Below are positions 34,701 through 46,676 of a DNA stretch of 64,000 bases, piece by piece. Position 1 is the stretch's first letter. Every line of letters starts with the position of its first letter. The position numbers were made by a program, and so were the translations under genes. Source of the stretch: Geosiphon pyriformis (lineage: Eukaryota; Glomeromycota; Glomeromycetes; Archaeosporales; Geosiphonaceae); assembly GCA_016748015.1 (NCBI GenBank), contig JAAOMT010000570.1, positions 465,253-529,252 on the forward strand, given 5' to 3'. The notes beneath the pieces were generated by a model, which was given only the letters and a program-made list of their open reading frames with translations, had not been told where the DNA came from and made no database searches.

Positions 34701-35624
34701 CTCCGAAAAAGCGAAAGCTGAGGATTCTTACAGAAAACATCCACCTGCTAAACGACCCAATTATACAAAGCTTCAGGTGCCTTTTCCTTTTGAGACGCCG
34801 TTTGAGAACCTTTTGGGGCTATCGACAGCAGTTCCTGATGAAGCCTTGCAAGAAAGTGAGAAACCAGCTGTTGAACAAACGTGGATCCTTCAGGGCGATA
34901 AAAATTTAGAATTGCTTAGGAACCCAATGACTGATTCTAATCAACTCCATGAACTTCATCAAAAGTTAACAACCCATTTCATAGAGAAAATGATCCTTCG
35001 TGTGAAGACCTTTAACGATGATGGTTTTATGATAAATTTATCCAAAGCGCTTGTTCGCGTAAGGATTACTCTACGTCCAAGAGGAGTAGTTAGTTCAAAC
35101 GCAATAATATATAAGGCTGATAAAAAGTCGCTCAATTTTTGGGCTAACAAACAATTGAATAGTAAAAAGTCACAATACAACTATTCAGTGGGATCCGAAG
35201 ATGAATCAGCCGAAGTTAATAGGGTAACGTGATCCTTTTGCAAGTTATATTGTCGTATCGATGTCTTACGGTTATTTCAACTCTGCGTATTAGATTCCCC
35301 CAGCCTCTGATATAATTGGTTATATTACGACTGGCCAATACTCTTTCCATCAAGGGCATGGATTTGCTATTGGATGTTGTTCTCTCACGATGGTTCATAA
35401 TCTTCTGCAATCTCACACTGTGTAAGTTGTTTGATTTTGGATTAAGAGTATGAGATTGATAAATTTTATAATTCGTATCTTATACTTTACATTTTATTTT
35501 GAATAATTAAATATGGCTCGAACATAACAGAGATCGGGGAGCCAAGGGAAGCAACAATTTTGTTCTTGTGAGAAAAACCACTAGTTCTTGCTGTAAGCTT
35601 GCTACCCTTGACCTTTTGACATAG
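31757..35624 (+). CDS. POP1: RNase P/MRP protein subunit POP1 (one-base frameshift in exon 13)
   Basis: Sixteen exons, all GT-AG: 31757-31820, 31918-31983, 32332-32378, 32452-32501, 32599-32713, 32799-32889, 32977-33053, 33138-33313, 33388-33596, 33659-33747, 33893-33981, 34048-34231, 34335-34534, 34607-35223, 35294-35421, 35531-35624. Product about 764 residues. POP1 is the large protein of RNase P and RNase MRP, processing tRNA and rRNA in the nucleus. Landmarks: SLPSHLRRRAASHNVKRLP, WLETHIWHTKRMKM..WGYRL, HDASYFGWIKL, FELTGPRST, and the POPLD domain with PSGWGMSLWK, LRERHNHHFEAG and CFPYDFPGTKAFH. The C-terminus has IGYITTGQYSFHQGHGFAIGCCSL and VRKTTSS. In the POPLD motif a run of five A (34500-34504) is one base too long, so the frame breaks there; every other junction is in phase. 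This may be a sequence error or a real lesion. Confidence 0.92.
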
Positions 35625-35645
35625 AAGTTCCTATTTAAAATTTTC

Positions 35646-36884
35646 TCAGGTACCAGAGTCATATATTGCTTCATACAAATATATTATGGAAAAAGCGATG
35701 AAAAGAACAGCTCCGCTAAGTGTGACTAGGTTTGTGAGAAAGTAATTTAATAAATAAGATTTGTACTCCAAAAAAAATATCCAAGATAAAAAATGCCCTT
35801 GCTCACCTGTTTTAAGTGAAATTTTCTGAGCTAGCATACGTCCACCTATCACTGCTAAACTAGTGCACATACTATGACCCAATATCGTTCCCAACATCAC
35901 GAAGTAGACATCCTACAAAAATTGTATTTGATGACTGTAAATAACCAAGGGTACAACAAATAATCCAGTAGAATATTATGATCACCTGTGCAGCTGCTAA
36001 AGCTATCGTGGCAATTTGTGATCGATCACCCCATTCACCAAGAAAGGTGAGGACAAATGTTTGGACAAAAACGGGGGAAAACAGAAATTGACATAAATTT
36101 GTTAATCCCTCAATTAAACCACCATCCTTTGTCTCATTTGTCATTCCACCAGCCTCGATCTCTTCCATGAGATGAACCTCTTTTCTTTCCTTTAATTCTG
36201 CAGTAACTTCCTCCAATTCCTGATTGGCTTCTTCCTCAGTCATATTACATCCTTCTGAAACCATTTTAATCCCAAAAAAAAGAAATAGAACAGCTGCCAT
36301 ATAATTGGTATATATCTTCGGAATTAGATTTGGAACTACATGACCCAAAGTAGCAGAAAGCACCGACATAATTATTAAGGCACAGAACGCAGCAGAAAAA
36401 ACTAATAGACGCGAATGTTGCATTGCCATAATTGCTGCAATCAAAAACGTTTTGTCTCCAATTTCGGAGACAATTATCATGAGGAAACTGAGGACAAAAG
36501 ACCTTTGGTCTTCGGTGCTGAATTCTGGAAGAAATCCTTTATTAATGGACCCTTCAAAATTAAAATTAAGAACTGAGCCCCCTAATTCTGGATCTGAAGC
36601 TTCAACAATATTCCATTCTTTCTTCTTATCGAGGAAAGAATAAAAAGTTTTAATTTCCCCGAAGTATAACTTTAGAAATATAGAATGCTCAAGTCAGAAA
36701 TCATCTTTCAGACCTGATCCTCAACGGTTCTAGTGATTTTATCTAGATTAAGCGGAATAAGTGCAGCAGAGTCCCCCAGGGATGCTACACTGCTACTCAA
36801 AACACAAAAAGAGCCAGCAAGAAACAAAACTAACGAACAAGCACTAAGAGGGAGTTTGGAAAAAGTGTTGCGACGAAAAAGCAT
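35646..36884 (-). CDS. GDT1: Gdt1/TMEM165-family (UPF0016) cation transporter
   Basis: Four exons (36884-36714, 36669-35986, 35912-35807, 35725-35646) encode 346 residues. An N-terminal hydrophobic signal (LPLSACSLVLFLAGSFCVLS) precedes a luminal stretch. Then come the two inverted repeats typical of the family, each with an E-x-G-D-[KR]-[ST] motif: SEIGDKTFLIAAIMAMQHSR and GEWGDRSQIATIALAAAQ. They are separated by an acidic cytosolic loop (NMTEEEANQELEEVTAELKE). Family members move Mn2+ and Ca2+ into the Golgi and support glycosylation. The ATG at 36884 is preferred over a non-ATG extension to 36899. It converges with POP1 with 21 bp between stops, so the 3' UTRs probably overlap. Confidence 0.93.
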
Positions 36885-37178
36885 TTTAGGTGATTTCACG
36901 GAAAAATTTATAATGGAATTCGAATTTAAGTTATTATGTGCTACTCATTATTCAGAGTGCCAGATGAACTAAAGGAATGTTGCTGGAGGTAAAAAAAGTA
37001 AAAAGTTTTGGCGTTTTTTAATATCCAGTTTGTGGAACATTTATGATTGAATTTCTCGGTCATCTGTGAGATAGACAATGCCACGTAGGCTATTAATCCT
37101 GTGCAACCGAGGATTTAAAATTAATAAAGCCACTTTCCCTCCAAACCTTGTACTTGACCAAATTTCAAATTTTTTAAT
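36885..37178. promoter_or_regulatory. Shared divergent promoter region, GDT1 / p24
   Basis: 294 bp separate the two start codons of divergent genes that both act in the secretory pathway. Shared regulation is a guess from geometry; no site was recognised. Confidence 0.5.
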
Positions 37179-38278
37179 ATGGAAAAGGGTTCTTGTGTAG
37201 TTTGGTTAACCGCTCTCCTATTATCAAACTTACTTTTAGTTTTGTTACATACACCCCATACGGCGGCGTTATATTTCTACTTAGAAGGCACAGAACAAAA
37301 ATGTTTCATTGAAGAACTGCCCAAAGACACACTTGTCGTGGGTAAGCTGGCTACTTGAAACCGGTTCAAGGTTGTATAAACGCACAAAATTATCCATCAT
37401 CCTGCATCCAATCATTTTCTCTGCAGGTAATTATAAAGCAGAACAGTGGTCCGAGCCACAACAACAATACACCGAAAATCCACAACTTGGGATTCAAATT
37501 ACAGTGGAGGTAGAGTAGAGTAAAGTAACTATTTTTTTTGGTATTTGGACTGATTAATTCTCAAAATGGTTAGAACTGATTTTGTAACCAACTCATTTCT
37601 GAAATTCCCAATCAATTGATTAATAATATAAGGAACTACCCCAAAGTCATCGAATCGTGAATCAAAAGGGACCGAGTCATGGGCATTTTACTTTTACGGC
37701 GTCAGATTCGGGAGATCATGCGATCTGTTTCGCTACCAACTCCACTACCTGGTTCACCTCCACCCAGACTGTAGGTTTTATTTGAATACCATGATCGATA
37801 TCAATGCGTTTCAATACCTAACTGATCCCGGTTACTTAGAAACTAACTTTAGATATGGCCATTGGTGAAACAACTAGTGAAGAGGAAAATGATAAAGAAC
37901 ATTTTAGTGGTTAGTTATTAAATTTGCTCATTCATGATAATTCTTAAGAAATGATCTTTAATTTTTATTCCAATTAGAACTTGCACAACGTGTCCGAGAT
38001 TTAAATAACAGAATTGCCGATATTCGAAGAGAACAGAGCTATCAACGCGTGAATATATTTTTTTATTCGTTATTACCATATGTTTTCCAGTTATTTATTA
38101 TCTTCTGCCATATCAATATTAATAACAGGAACGTGAGGCTGAATTCCGAGATCAATCGGAATTGACTAACACTCGTGTGGTATATTGGACGATTGTTCAA
38201 TTGTTGATACTAGGGATTACTTGCTTATGGCAAATGAGGCATTTGAGAAGTTTTTTCGAGGCTAAAAAATTGGTTTAG
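37179..38278 (+). CDS. p24 family (EMP24/GP25L) cargo receptor
   Basis: Six exons (37179-37341, 37427-37509, 37633-37770, 37840-37909, 37978-38048, 38129-38278) encode 224 residues. Order: signal peptide ([18 protein letters not shown]), a GOLD domain with two Cys ([35 protein letters not shown]), a coiled coil ([20 protein letters not shown]), one membrane span ([18 protein letters not shown]) and a cytosolic tail [13 protein letters not shown] with the FF and dilysine-type sorting signals. p24 proteins cycle between ER and Golgi in COPII/COPI vesicles. Tail and length best fit the alpha/Erp1-like (TMED4/9) subfamily, but I do not assign a yeast orthologue. Confidence 0.94.
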
Positions 38279-38487
38279 TGTTATGCAAATCAACTTATTA
38301 TTTATTTATTTTATTGGCAAGAAATATATTTTGGATGGAAAAGAGGTTCTCCCAAAGTCTTGTTTCAAAAAATGCTCGCGATTTTTCAAAGCTATAAATA
38401 CATGAATGACGAATTAGGGTGTAAATCATTAAACTATTCCAGTAGGATCTTATTAAACCCAATTATAATATTAATTAACCCAAATTA

Positions 38488-40464
38488 TTAATAAGCTTGA
38501 GGTTCTGAATTTTCCAGATAATTTTGACCATCAACATTGTGAAAATCTAAAATAGAAAAAAATTATAATTAGTCACATATTTTCACTTTTTTCTAATTTT
38601 ATTAGGGCTTCTCACCTAAAATTTCTTGATACATCATCACTTTCCAGGTGTCAACTGGCAGATCAGCATCATTAAATGACCAGTCAAAAGCTTCATCAGC
38701 GATCGGCTCGTCTGTTTCATCGTGATAAGGCTCTAGATATTTGTGGGCTAGAGCTTGCTCAGCATTGATACGCTTCCGTGGATCGAAAACTAGCATCCTC
38801 TCGAGCAAATCCAAAGCTTTCGAGGAAAAGAGATTTTAGATTTAAGTATGATGAAATTCGGTGATTAGGTCTTGTTACCTTCAGGTTCTGCATGAGGAAA
38901 CTTCTTTGAAAATGGGACTTTATCGCGTTTTGGCAAAGATTGTACAAATCGAAGGGTCTACAAAAAGTAATATTGTCTTAAGATTTTGAAATTTTTTATA
39001 TCAAGTAAAAGAGTAAATAGTTATTACATTTTCACTACAGATGGTTTGAATTACATCGTCTGGAGGTGTTCCAAGTAATTCAGTGATAATCGAAAACTGA
39101 TTCACATCTGTTGAAAAGTCATCATATGAAGAGAAGATATCAATGAAATTCAGGGTATTTAAAAATAAGATATCTTACGATCTTTTCCAGGGAATAATGG
39201 TTTCCCTTCTAACATCTCCGCGAAAATGCATCCAGCACTCCAAATATCAACTACAAGAAAAAGAGCCGATAGATATCGCTTATTAGAAAATAAATGAATG
39301 GATCTAGGTGATGTCACCTATACTTTAGAGATTTAAGATCGTGTATTTACCTGCGACATCATACTTTTGCCATGTAAGCATGATTTCTGGAGCCCGGTAA
39401 TACCGTGTCGAAACATAACCAGTCATCTGAGGATCTTGAATACGGGCCAACCCAAAATCACATATCTAAAAGATAATATGGAAGCTCTGTTAATTATTAA
39501 AGCAGCAGAAGAGAAATCAACATGATGTTATATATTCCCCAAACCTTCAAATCACAGTTTTCGTTAACAAGAATATTGCTTGGTTTCTATTTTAAAAACC
39601 ATTTAATAACTTTCCCATTTAATATGATTTCATCTTGCTGATAATCTACTGGATTCCTTACCAGGTCTCTATGCACAACTCCGGCGGAATGTACATATTT
39701 CAACCCTCTCTAAAAATTAATTAGAAATCTGTAACACAATTAACTTGGAACAATTATATTGGTTATCAAACTCACCAGAATTTGGTACAAGAAATATTGA
39801 ATGAATTGCTTTTCCAGTGGACGAGAAGTTAACAGCCGATGTAAATCAGTGCCGAGCAGCTCTGTGACGAAATAACTTGAGAATTTCATATAATTAAAAA
39901 TTGGAATAACAAAAGGAGCCCGTATAACAACATTTGAAAATTGACTTACATGTCCTCCAATGGAGATATGAAAATATCGCTCAAGCTAATAATCTGTGAA
40001 AATAGCCCACGAAATAATTAGATTGTTATAAATCAGATCAATACCATTCGAAATTAACCATTGGTGTTTGAATACAACATTTTCGTGTTTCAAGTGCTTC
40101 AACAATTTCAATTCACGATAAGTTCTTTTGGAAAGTACAGGGGTGCTAAATGGTTTCATAATTTTTTTGATTGCCACATTTGTTCCAGTCAATTGATCCT
40201 TGGCAGAGCTTGATTGAGTAATTGAAATCATTGTGAGTTTAATTTTATTGATAAATTTCCAGCAAAAACTCACCAAACTAAACCAAATGCTCCCATTCCT
40301 ACTGGTTGAAGATCTACATATCTAAAGGTTCATTGACAAGTACACGGTCAAATCACAATTTCAACGAGTTATAAAGATAGAGTGGTTTTGTCAGCAACAT
40401 TTTTTAACCTTGTGGTAACTTCGAAAACAGTGCCAAATATCGACAATTTTACAAATTCTGCCAT
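38488..40464 (-). CDS. HOG1: Hog1/Sty1/p38-type MAP kinase
   Basis: Thirteen exons give 357 residues: 40464-40409, 40321-40274, 40208-40079, 39993-39950, 39875-39776, 39709-39662, 39586-39545, 39465-39351, 39250-39179, 39107-39028, 38957-38879, 38816-38616, 38546-38488; every phase agrees. Kinase landmarks: glycine loop GMGAFG (27-32), ATP lysine in VAIKK (49), HRDLKPSN (catalytic Asp141), DFG (159-161), and the activation loop TGY (Thr171, Tyr173) followed by [13 protein letters not shown] separates it from the TEY kinases. The end [20 protein letters not shown] is the Hog1/Sty1 docking region. In fungi it responds to osmotic and oxidative stress. It converges with p24, 209 bp between stop codons. 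Confidence 0.96.
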
Positions 40465-41040
40465 TTCTAAAACAATTTTTTAACCAGATTTGTAGGTTGA
40501 TAACTAAAGAGATAATAAATATTGTTCAAATTGGGTAAATGGTGAAAAATTTTACTCAAAAAGTTCTTTCAAATGTGTAGTTTTAAATTAAAATTTCCCG
40601 AGTTCTCATGAGGTCATTTTCTTGATATACCCCTCCTATTTGGTTCAAAAGTTATTTTAATGACATCATGAATACGCGTCGGGGACGTGCAACGGTGTAA
40701 CTTTGGTAACGATTTCAATGAAAGTGGGTAAATAGTATCACAAGAAGTTTTCCTTAATCTTGTAGGCATGTGATGTGAATTTGACCAATGAGAGGCCAAA
40801 AGTAATAATTATAAGTCTCTTAAAATGGTACATCATTTAGAAATCAGAATTTTTTTATTCGAGATAATAAAAGATTTTTTTTTAATTTTTCCTAATCTCA
40901 CTTCTATAAATATTATTTAAAAATCAGGATTTGATTCTGTAAACTTAAAATCATTCAAAATTTAAAATGTTATTTTCGAATATATTTTTAAACATTAATG
41001 TTAGTGCTAAAACTTAAAATTAATTATAATAAAAACAATT
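40465..41040. promoter_or_regulatory. Region upstream of HOG1
   Basis: About 575 bp to the nearest LINE fragment. A minus 61-codon frame at 40799-40614 has no recognisable feature and probably lies in the leader or promoter. No stress-element site is claimed. Confidence 0.4.
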
Positions 41041-41140
41041 CGGGTGGCTGGTCACATGTAGAAAGTGCGTAAGTTGCTTTTAATTCAGACTATTTATTGT
41101 TGTATTAGATAGCGATTGGGCCACACTTTGTTAAAGCATA
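41041..41140 (+). repeat. 3' end fragment of the LINE found at 44.6-51.5 kb
   Basis: GTGGCTGGTCACATGTAGAA is close to GTGGCTGGTCATATATAGAA at 51370, and the match continues loosely for about 90 bp (AGTGCGTAAG vs AGTACATGAT; TTAGATAG vs CTAGACAG). An A-rich run follows. It looks like a 5'-truncated insertion. A second, weaker match (GGGTCGCTAATTACATGCAG) lies at 41309-41328. Confidence 0.65.
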
Positions 41141-44100
41141 ATAAAAAACAAACAATAATTAACTTTTTTACTGTCAATAATTTTTAATTAAATTTTTTAA
41201 TTTTAAAAATATTTGTTTTGAATTATTAATATTTGTAAATTTAAATTTTAAGCAAATATAATTTTAATACAATTAATTAATAAGTAAAATTTAAATTTTT
41301 AACTAACTTGGGTCGCTAATTACATGCAGACAAAGCATAAACTACATTTATTATAAAATGTTTTAGTTTTATGAATATAAACAGTAGTATTATAATATTT
41401 TTTAAAATTAATTGATTAAAATAAATAAATAATTTTATTTTAATTAATTTAAATAAATTTTGTTTTTATCAAGTTTATTTATTTTAAATTAATATATTGT
41501 TAAACTATTATATAATGTATTTTTTATTGCTTAAATAAATGTAGTTGTTTTATTATTTACTTATATAATACTATATATATGTTTGAAATAAATATAAATT
41601 ACATATAATTAACTATTTAAATAATATATTTTGTAATAAAATTATATTAAATTTAAATATTGTTATTTTATTTTTGAGACTTTAGAATTTTGTTTAATTT
41701 TGCTTAATTTTTGTAAAATTTTTAATTAAAGAAATTTTATTTGCTATATAAAAATCAATTCTATTATATTTTAATTGTTGATTTTTGATTTATATTCTTT
41801 TTTTCAAATTTATATTCAAAAAAGTATAGTATTTATATTATTAAAAAAATATTATGTTTGAAGAGTATTAATTATGAATTTATTTATTATTTATATAAAT
41901 ATAATATATATATATAATATATAAATAATAAAACCAATTTTAAATACACAATATCTATTTTAAAAAGTTTAATATAAATAAATATACAACTATAAAATTT
42001 GAAATTAAATTCAAATAATTTTATATATAAATTAAATACTAATATAAATTTAAGATATTTAATATTAAAATTAATTTTATTATTTAAATTAATTTTTTAC
42101 AAACATAATAAAAAGTTTGAATTATTTGGTTATTAATAATAGATTATACTTGAACTCAACAAAATTAAGTTTAAAATTAATATAATCATAAAAAATTAAA
42201 TTAAAAAAAAATTGTTTTGAATAATATTTTAAATTATTAATAGAATTAATTTGTTTTTTTAAATTATATAGATAACAAATTTTTTAATAATGTTATAATT
42301 TATATTAAATAAGATAAATTATTATTAGTATTATAAATAATTAGTTGCATTGTTATTTTGCAAATTAGTGTTTTTAATTTCAATTATAACTTGAAAATTT
42401 TGGTTTATTTGAAGATATTTAGTGGTAAAGTTTTTTGTAAAATAAACAAAAATTTAGTATTTAATTTTTTTAACATGATAACTAATTTATTCTAATGTTT
42501 TTTATTTTTTTAATAACGATTTTAGTTTTTTGATTATTTTTTATATTATTTTTTGTATTTTTACCAGACAATTTTTGATGTTGTAATTTAATGTTTTTTT
42601 TAATTAATTATAAACAAAAAACAAAACTCAAAAAAATAAAAATAATAAAAATAATAAAAAAATGAAAATTAATATTTTATTAATAATTATGATTAAAAAT
42701 TATTGTTTTAGTATTATTAATAATATTATTAACATTAATAAAAAAATAATTGGATTTATTAAAATAAATATAAATTTATAAAAGTTAAATATAAATAATA
42801 TAAATAATAAATTTATTTTGAATAAATGTTTTACTTTAAATACTAAATTATTAATTATTAAATTATTTAATAAAATTTTAACTTATTTGTTTTTTTTTGT
42901 TTTTATAATTATTATCTTTAGTAATTTTTACACTTTTTTTGAATTATTGCTGAAATTTTTGGTAATTTTGGAATTTTTAATATTTTTATTAATATTTTAA
43001 AAATTTTTGTTAATATTTTTAAAACTTTTGATATTATATTGTTACAGGTTAGAGTAACAAGCTAACAAATAGCAAGAGAGAACAGGATTGTAAGGTGATA
43101 GAAATAATCAAAGGAGAATTCAACTTTAAAGAGTAAATTAAATGAGTATGGATTTAATGTGCGAGATCAGTCTCATAAAATATCTCAGTTGCTATTCTTT
43201 TCAAAGGTAACTGGGAAATCTGAAGATAGAAGGATAGTCTGTATTGTCAACAATTGATCACCACTGGTATAATTCTATGCCTCATGTCAGCACTCTTAGA
43301 ATTCAATATCAGATATCAACTTGTGCTTTTCAGTTATATTTATTCAAATAATCTTTAAATACTTTATTTAATTGTTTCAGAAAAAGGCAAATAAATACCA
43401 ACAAGAGATTTTTTATCCAAAAGATGTTCAGATACTTGAAGGTAAGGAAAAGGAAATTAGCGATAAGAGAATGTTTGAAATAAAAGTTGTTTTATTATAT
43501 TTCTTTGATTATTGGAACATATTTTTCTACAGCTAAGAGATTCATTGCTTATATAGCTATGAAAAGTGGTCAACAACCAGGTCAATGATCAGATCAATGA
43601 TTACTATCTAAAAATAGATTGGCTAATTATATGACATCAGTAGCTAATACATGTGATAACTAATAAAAACTATGAGTTTCAATCATAACAATATTATTGA
43701 TTAATTATGTTTTATTTCATTTATTATTTCTTTTTTGTTTTATTTGATAAATAATATATTTTTTTTTTAATATTAAGATTTAATAAAATCTGTTAAATTT
43801 TTTTTATTATGATGTTAAAAAATTTTGTTTAAACTATAAATTGGTTATTTTTCTAGTTGGTTTGCTATTAATATTTTTATAATTGAATAAAATAATATTT
43901 TATTATATTTATAAAACATTAAATAAAATTAGTATATTACTTTTAAATAAGTTATTAACTGTTTTTTTTAATAAAATGTTTTATTTGTTGTATAATTGTT
44001 TTATTAAATATTTTTTTAAATTAATCAATATACCAAGTCTAAATATTCAATTATTGTTTTAAGTAATAGTAACAATATGCTATTAAAATTTGTTTTTTTT

Positions 44101-44619
44101 TAACTTTTTCAGTTATTTTTTATTAGTTTTTTAAATTAAACAATTTTTAATGAAATTTTAAAAGTTTTTTTCATATTTTAACAATTTTTTTTACATAATT
44201 TTCCAATTATATTTGTAATTTATTATATAAAATTATTCAAGTTATTTTTTTTTTAAGTATATTTATGGTAAAATTTTTAGCTATTAATTATTATTTTTAT
44301 GTTTAACTTTCTATTTTTTAGTATTTAAAATGTTTATTAAATAATTAAATAAATATTAGCTGTAATTTTTATTTTGTAATTATTTTGTTATATTTTAATA
44401 ATATTTATATACTTTTTTAGTTTATAATATACTAATTTTAATAATAATTGCTTTTAAATCTTATAAAATCTTATTTAATTTAATCAATATTTTTTGTGTT
44501 TTTAATTATAATATATTAAATATTATTATTAATTTAATATAATATAGTTTTAGTTAATTATTATATATTACTTTAATTAATATTTTGTTTTTTAATCATA
44601 ATTTATATGTTTTATTTTT
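41141..44619. other. Very AT-rich region, decayed repeats
   Basis: Almost only A and T with no credible gene. Long T and A runs and poor complexity suggest mutation-saturated repeats, supported by the second LINE-end trace near 41309 and the intact solo LTR inside it. The 60-codon frame at 42818-43000 is low-complexity Phe/Ile/Leu and not a gene. Confidence 0.6.
43039..43690 (-). repeat. Solo LTR of family B, with ATAT target duplication
   Basis: Reverse complement of the B LTR, from TGTTACAGG at 43039 to CATAACA at 43690, flanked by ATAT at 43035-43038 and 43691-43694. It keeps normal base composition inside an extremely AT-rich host stretch, so it arrived later. Two 12-bp units are present. 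Confidence 0.92.
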
Positions 44620-44706
44620 AAGTGACGAGATTTTGTCAAAGAAAAAGTTTTCCTTACTCCTTATTCTCTTCATATTTTAACTATTTCTTCAGACATATTT
44701 TTATTC

Positions 44707-46668
44707 ATGAACATAGAACCAGTGAATCATGTTGCTGGTGGCTCTGGATCTACTTCTGCTGGTTTGAGGAACTGGCTTGATACAAAAAAGAAAAGGGTAA
44801 ATAGTATATACTCTCACAGTACATCTTACAAAAAGCCTAGGAATCCTAAAGTTGGCATCAGTGTGATTGATTCATCTGCTGGTCTGTTGGGCCTGGCGAA
44901 TATTGGTGATGTTGATGATAAGTTTTTGAAATCTTGGGACAGTAAAATAAAAAGCAAAGTGAGTAGCATAGATAGTCTGTTAGACTTAGAAAACATGAAG
45001 AATACTGTTGCTGAAGAAATTAGTTACCCTAACTTGGACATTTCTGTGATTGATGACATAAAGAACGATATCATGTTCAGGAAAATGTGCACTTGCACAT
45101 ATGTGCTAGATCTATCTCCGAAAACTCCTTTGTTTGATGTTTTAAGTGGTAATGAAAATATGGTAGCTCTTCTGTCTCCTAAATTTAAAGATTCCAATCA
45201 GCTGCCAAGTATCAAGTCACGTGTTTCAAATAAAAGAAACTTTGAACCAGTAAAATCTTTTACACTAGACATTGAGCTTTTAGCTCTTCCAGGGAAATCT
45301 GTTAGTAACAAATTGATTGCAATAAAAAAAATCTTTTATCGAGTTGATGGTTTTGGAGAGGTGTTGACTCTTTCAAAATTTCCAAGAATTGTCAGAGCTT
45401 CATTTACTTCTGAGTTTAGTATAAATAAGACAAAAAAATTGGCAATCTGTGAGAAAATTATTGTTAATAATGATTTAAGAAAGGTAAACAACCATTCGAA
45501 TCAGAAGGTAATCATCAAGGAGATTTCAGTCGATCTTTTTAGATCAGCAATTGAATCAGTTTTTGCTAAGTTTGGTAAGATTGTGTTGATTAAGATGCAA
45601 TTAATTGGTTTGTGACAGCAAGCTTTGGTCAAGTTTGAATTGTCAGAGGTGGCTAGTTCAGTTGCTTTTAAATAATCTGTTCTCATGGGAAAGGATTCTG
45701 TGCAAGTGGCATTGGCTATTAAAGATAAACAATTTTGGGTGTTTAGAGATCAGCATAAGACTTTGCTCTATACTTTGCCAGTTGGCATTACTGCTTATAA
45801 TTTGTCTGGTTTACTTGATTCATATGATGGGAAGACCTGTTTTATTGGTCACAATTCTAGCTTTTATGTTCATGACAAATGTGTTGTGATTTGTTTCGCT
45901 GATGAAACATCCAAGTTGGCTGCAATTAGATCTGTTTCAGTTTTTAAGAGTACAAGTTTGTGATGGGCTGGTCTTTTTTTGGCTTGTTGTGCCAAATATA
46001 AACAATTTGGTTACATCTCTAATGTGTATTTGTCTGGTGAAATTTCTGGGATTCATGGAAAGCAAGTAGTAACTGATCAAGATCGGGTCTGTCTGGCTGG
46101 TATTTATAAGAAAAAGCAAGCTTCCATTGCACGTCTAATTTCTTTTGGTGGTAAAACTTGGGCTCAAGTAGCTGGTGGTTTCTCTTCTCATGTTGTTCCT
46201 TTGGTTTCTTTTGATGCCACCTGATTTTTTGCTGCTGAGAATTTTCTATTCACTTCTGTTCTGCCTGGTATCTAAGACTTGTATGGTTATTTGGCTTCTC
46301 TGGAACGCTTTCTAGAACTTTTGGCTGACCAGGTTTCTGGTATTTTGGTAAAATTGGGTTCCTTGGAATTGGTGCTCCTGGCAGCTGCATCTGATGTTTC
46401 TCCTCCTAAGGTTTCTGTGACTGTGGCTCCTGGTTTGGATTCAGATATGGTTTTGGATGGTGAATTAACAGTTTCCATCTCTTCTCCTCTGGTTGTCAAT
46501 AATACAGCTACCACCATAAGTCCAAGTAGTTCTAAGGTTTTGACTACCAAAGTTGGTGGTTTGGAATCCAAAATGGTGGCTTTAGAAGTTTTGGTTGAGT
46601 TTGTTTTGGAAAAACTGGACCATTTGTGCTCAGGTTTGGGTTTGTCAGCTGTCTTTACTTCTCAATAA
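44707..46668 (+). pseudogene. LINE ORF1 (RNA-binding protein)
   Basis: A single frame of about 650 codons, open to 45615 and then interrupted by stops near 45613, 45673, 45961, 46222 and 46273. Starts MNIEPVNHVAGGSGS. A middle segment resembles an RRM (IKEISVDLFRSAIESVFAKFG..IVLIKM, then VKFELSEVASSVAF). CCAKYKQFGYIS near 45985 may be a decayed zinc knuckle. A Ser/Val-rich stretch and a helical tail (LESKMVALEVLVEFVLEKLD) finish it. ORF1 proteins of this kind bind LINE RNA; RRM assignment is by pattern only. Confidence 0.7.
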
Positions 46669-46676
46669 GTGTTTTA

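Noticed and set aside
40614-40799. 61-codon minus frame upstream of HOG1
   Set aside because: No domain, no splice context and it falls in the expected leader or promoter of HOG1.
42818-43000. 60-codon plus frame
   Set aside because: Low-complexity Phe/Leu/Ile from AT-rich sequence; chance open frame.
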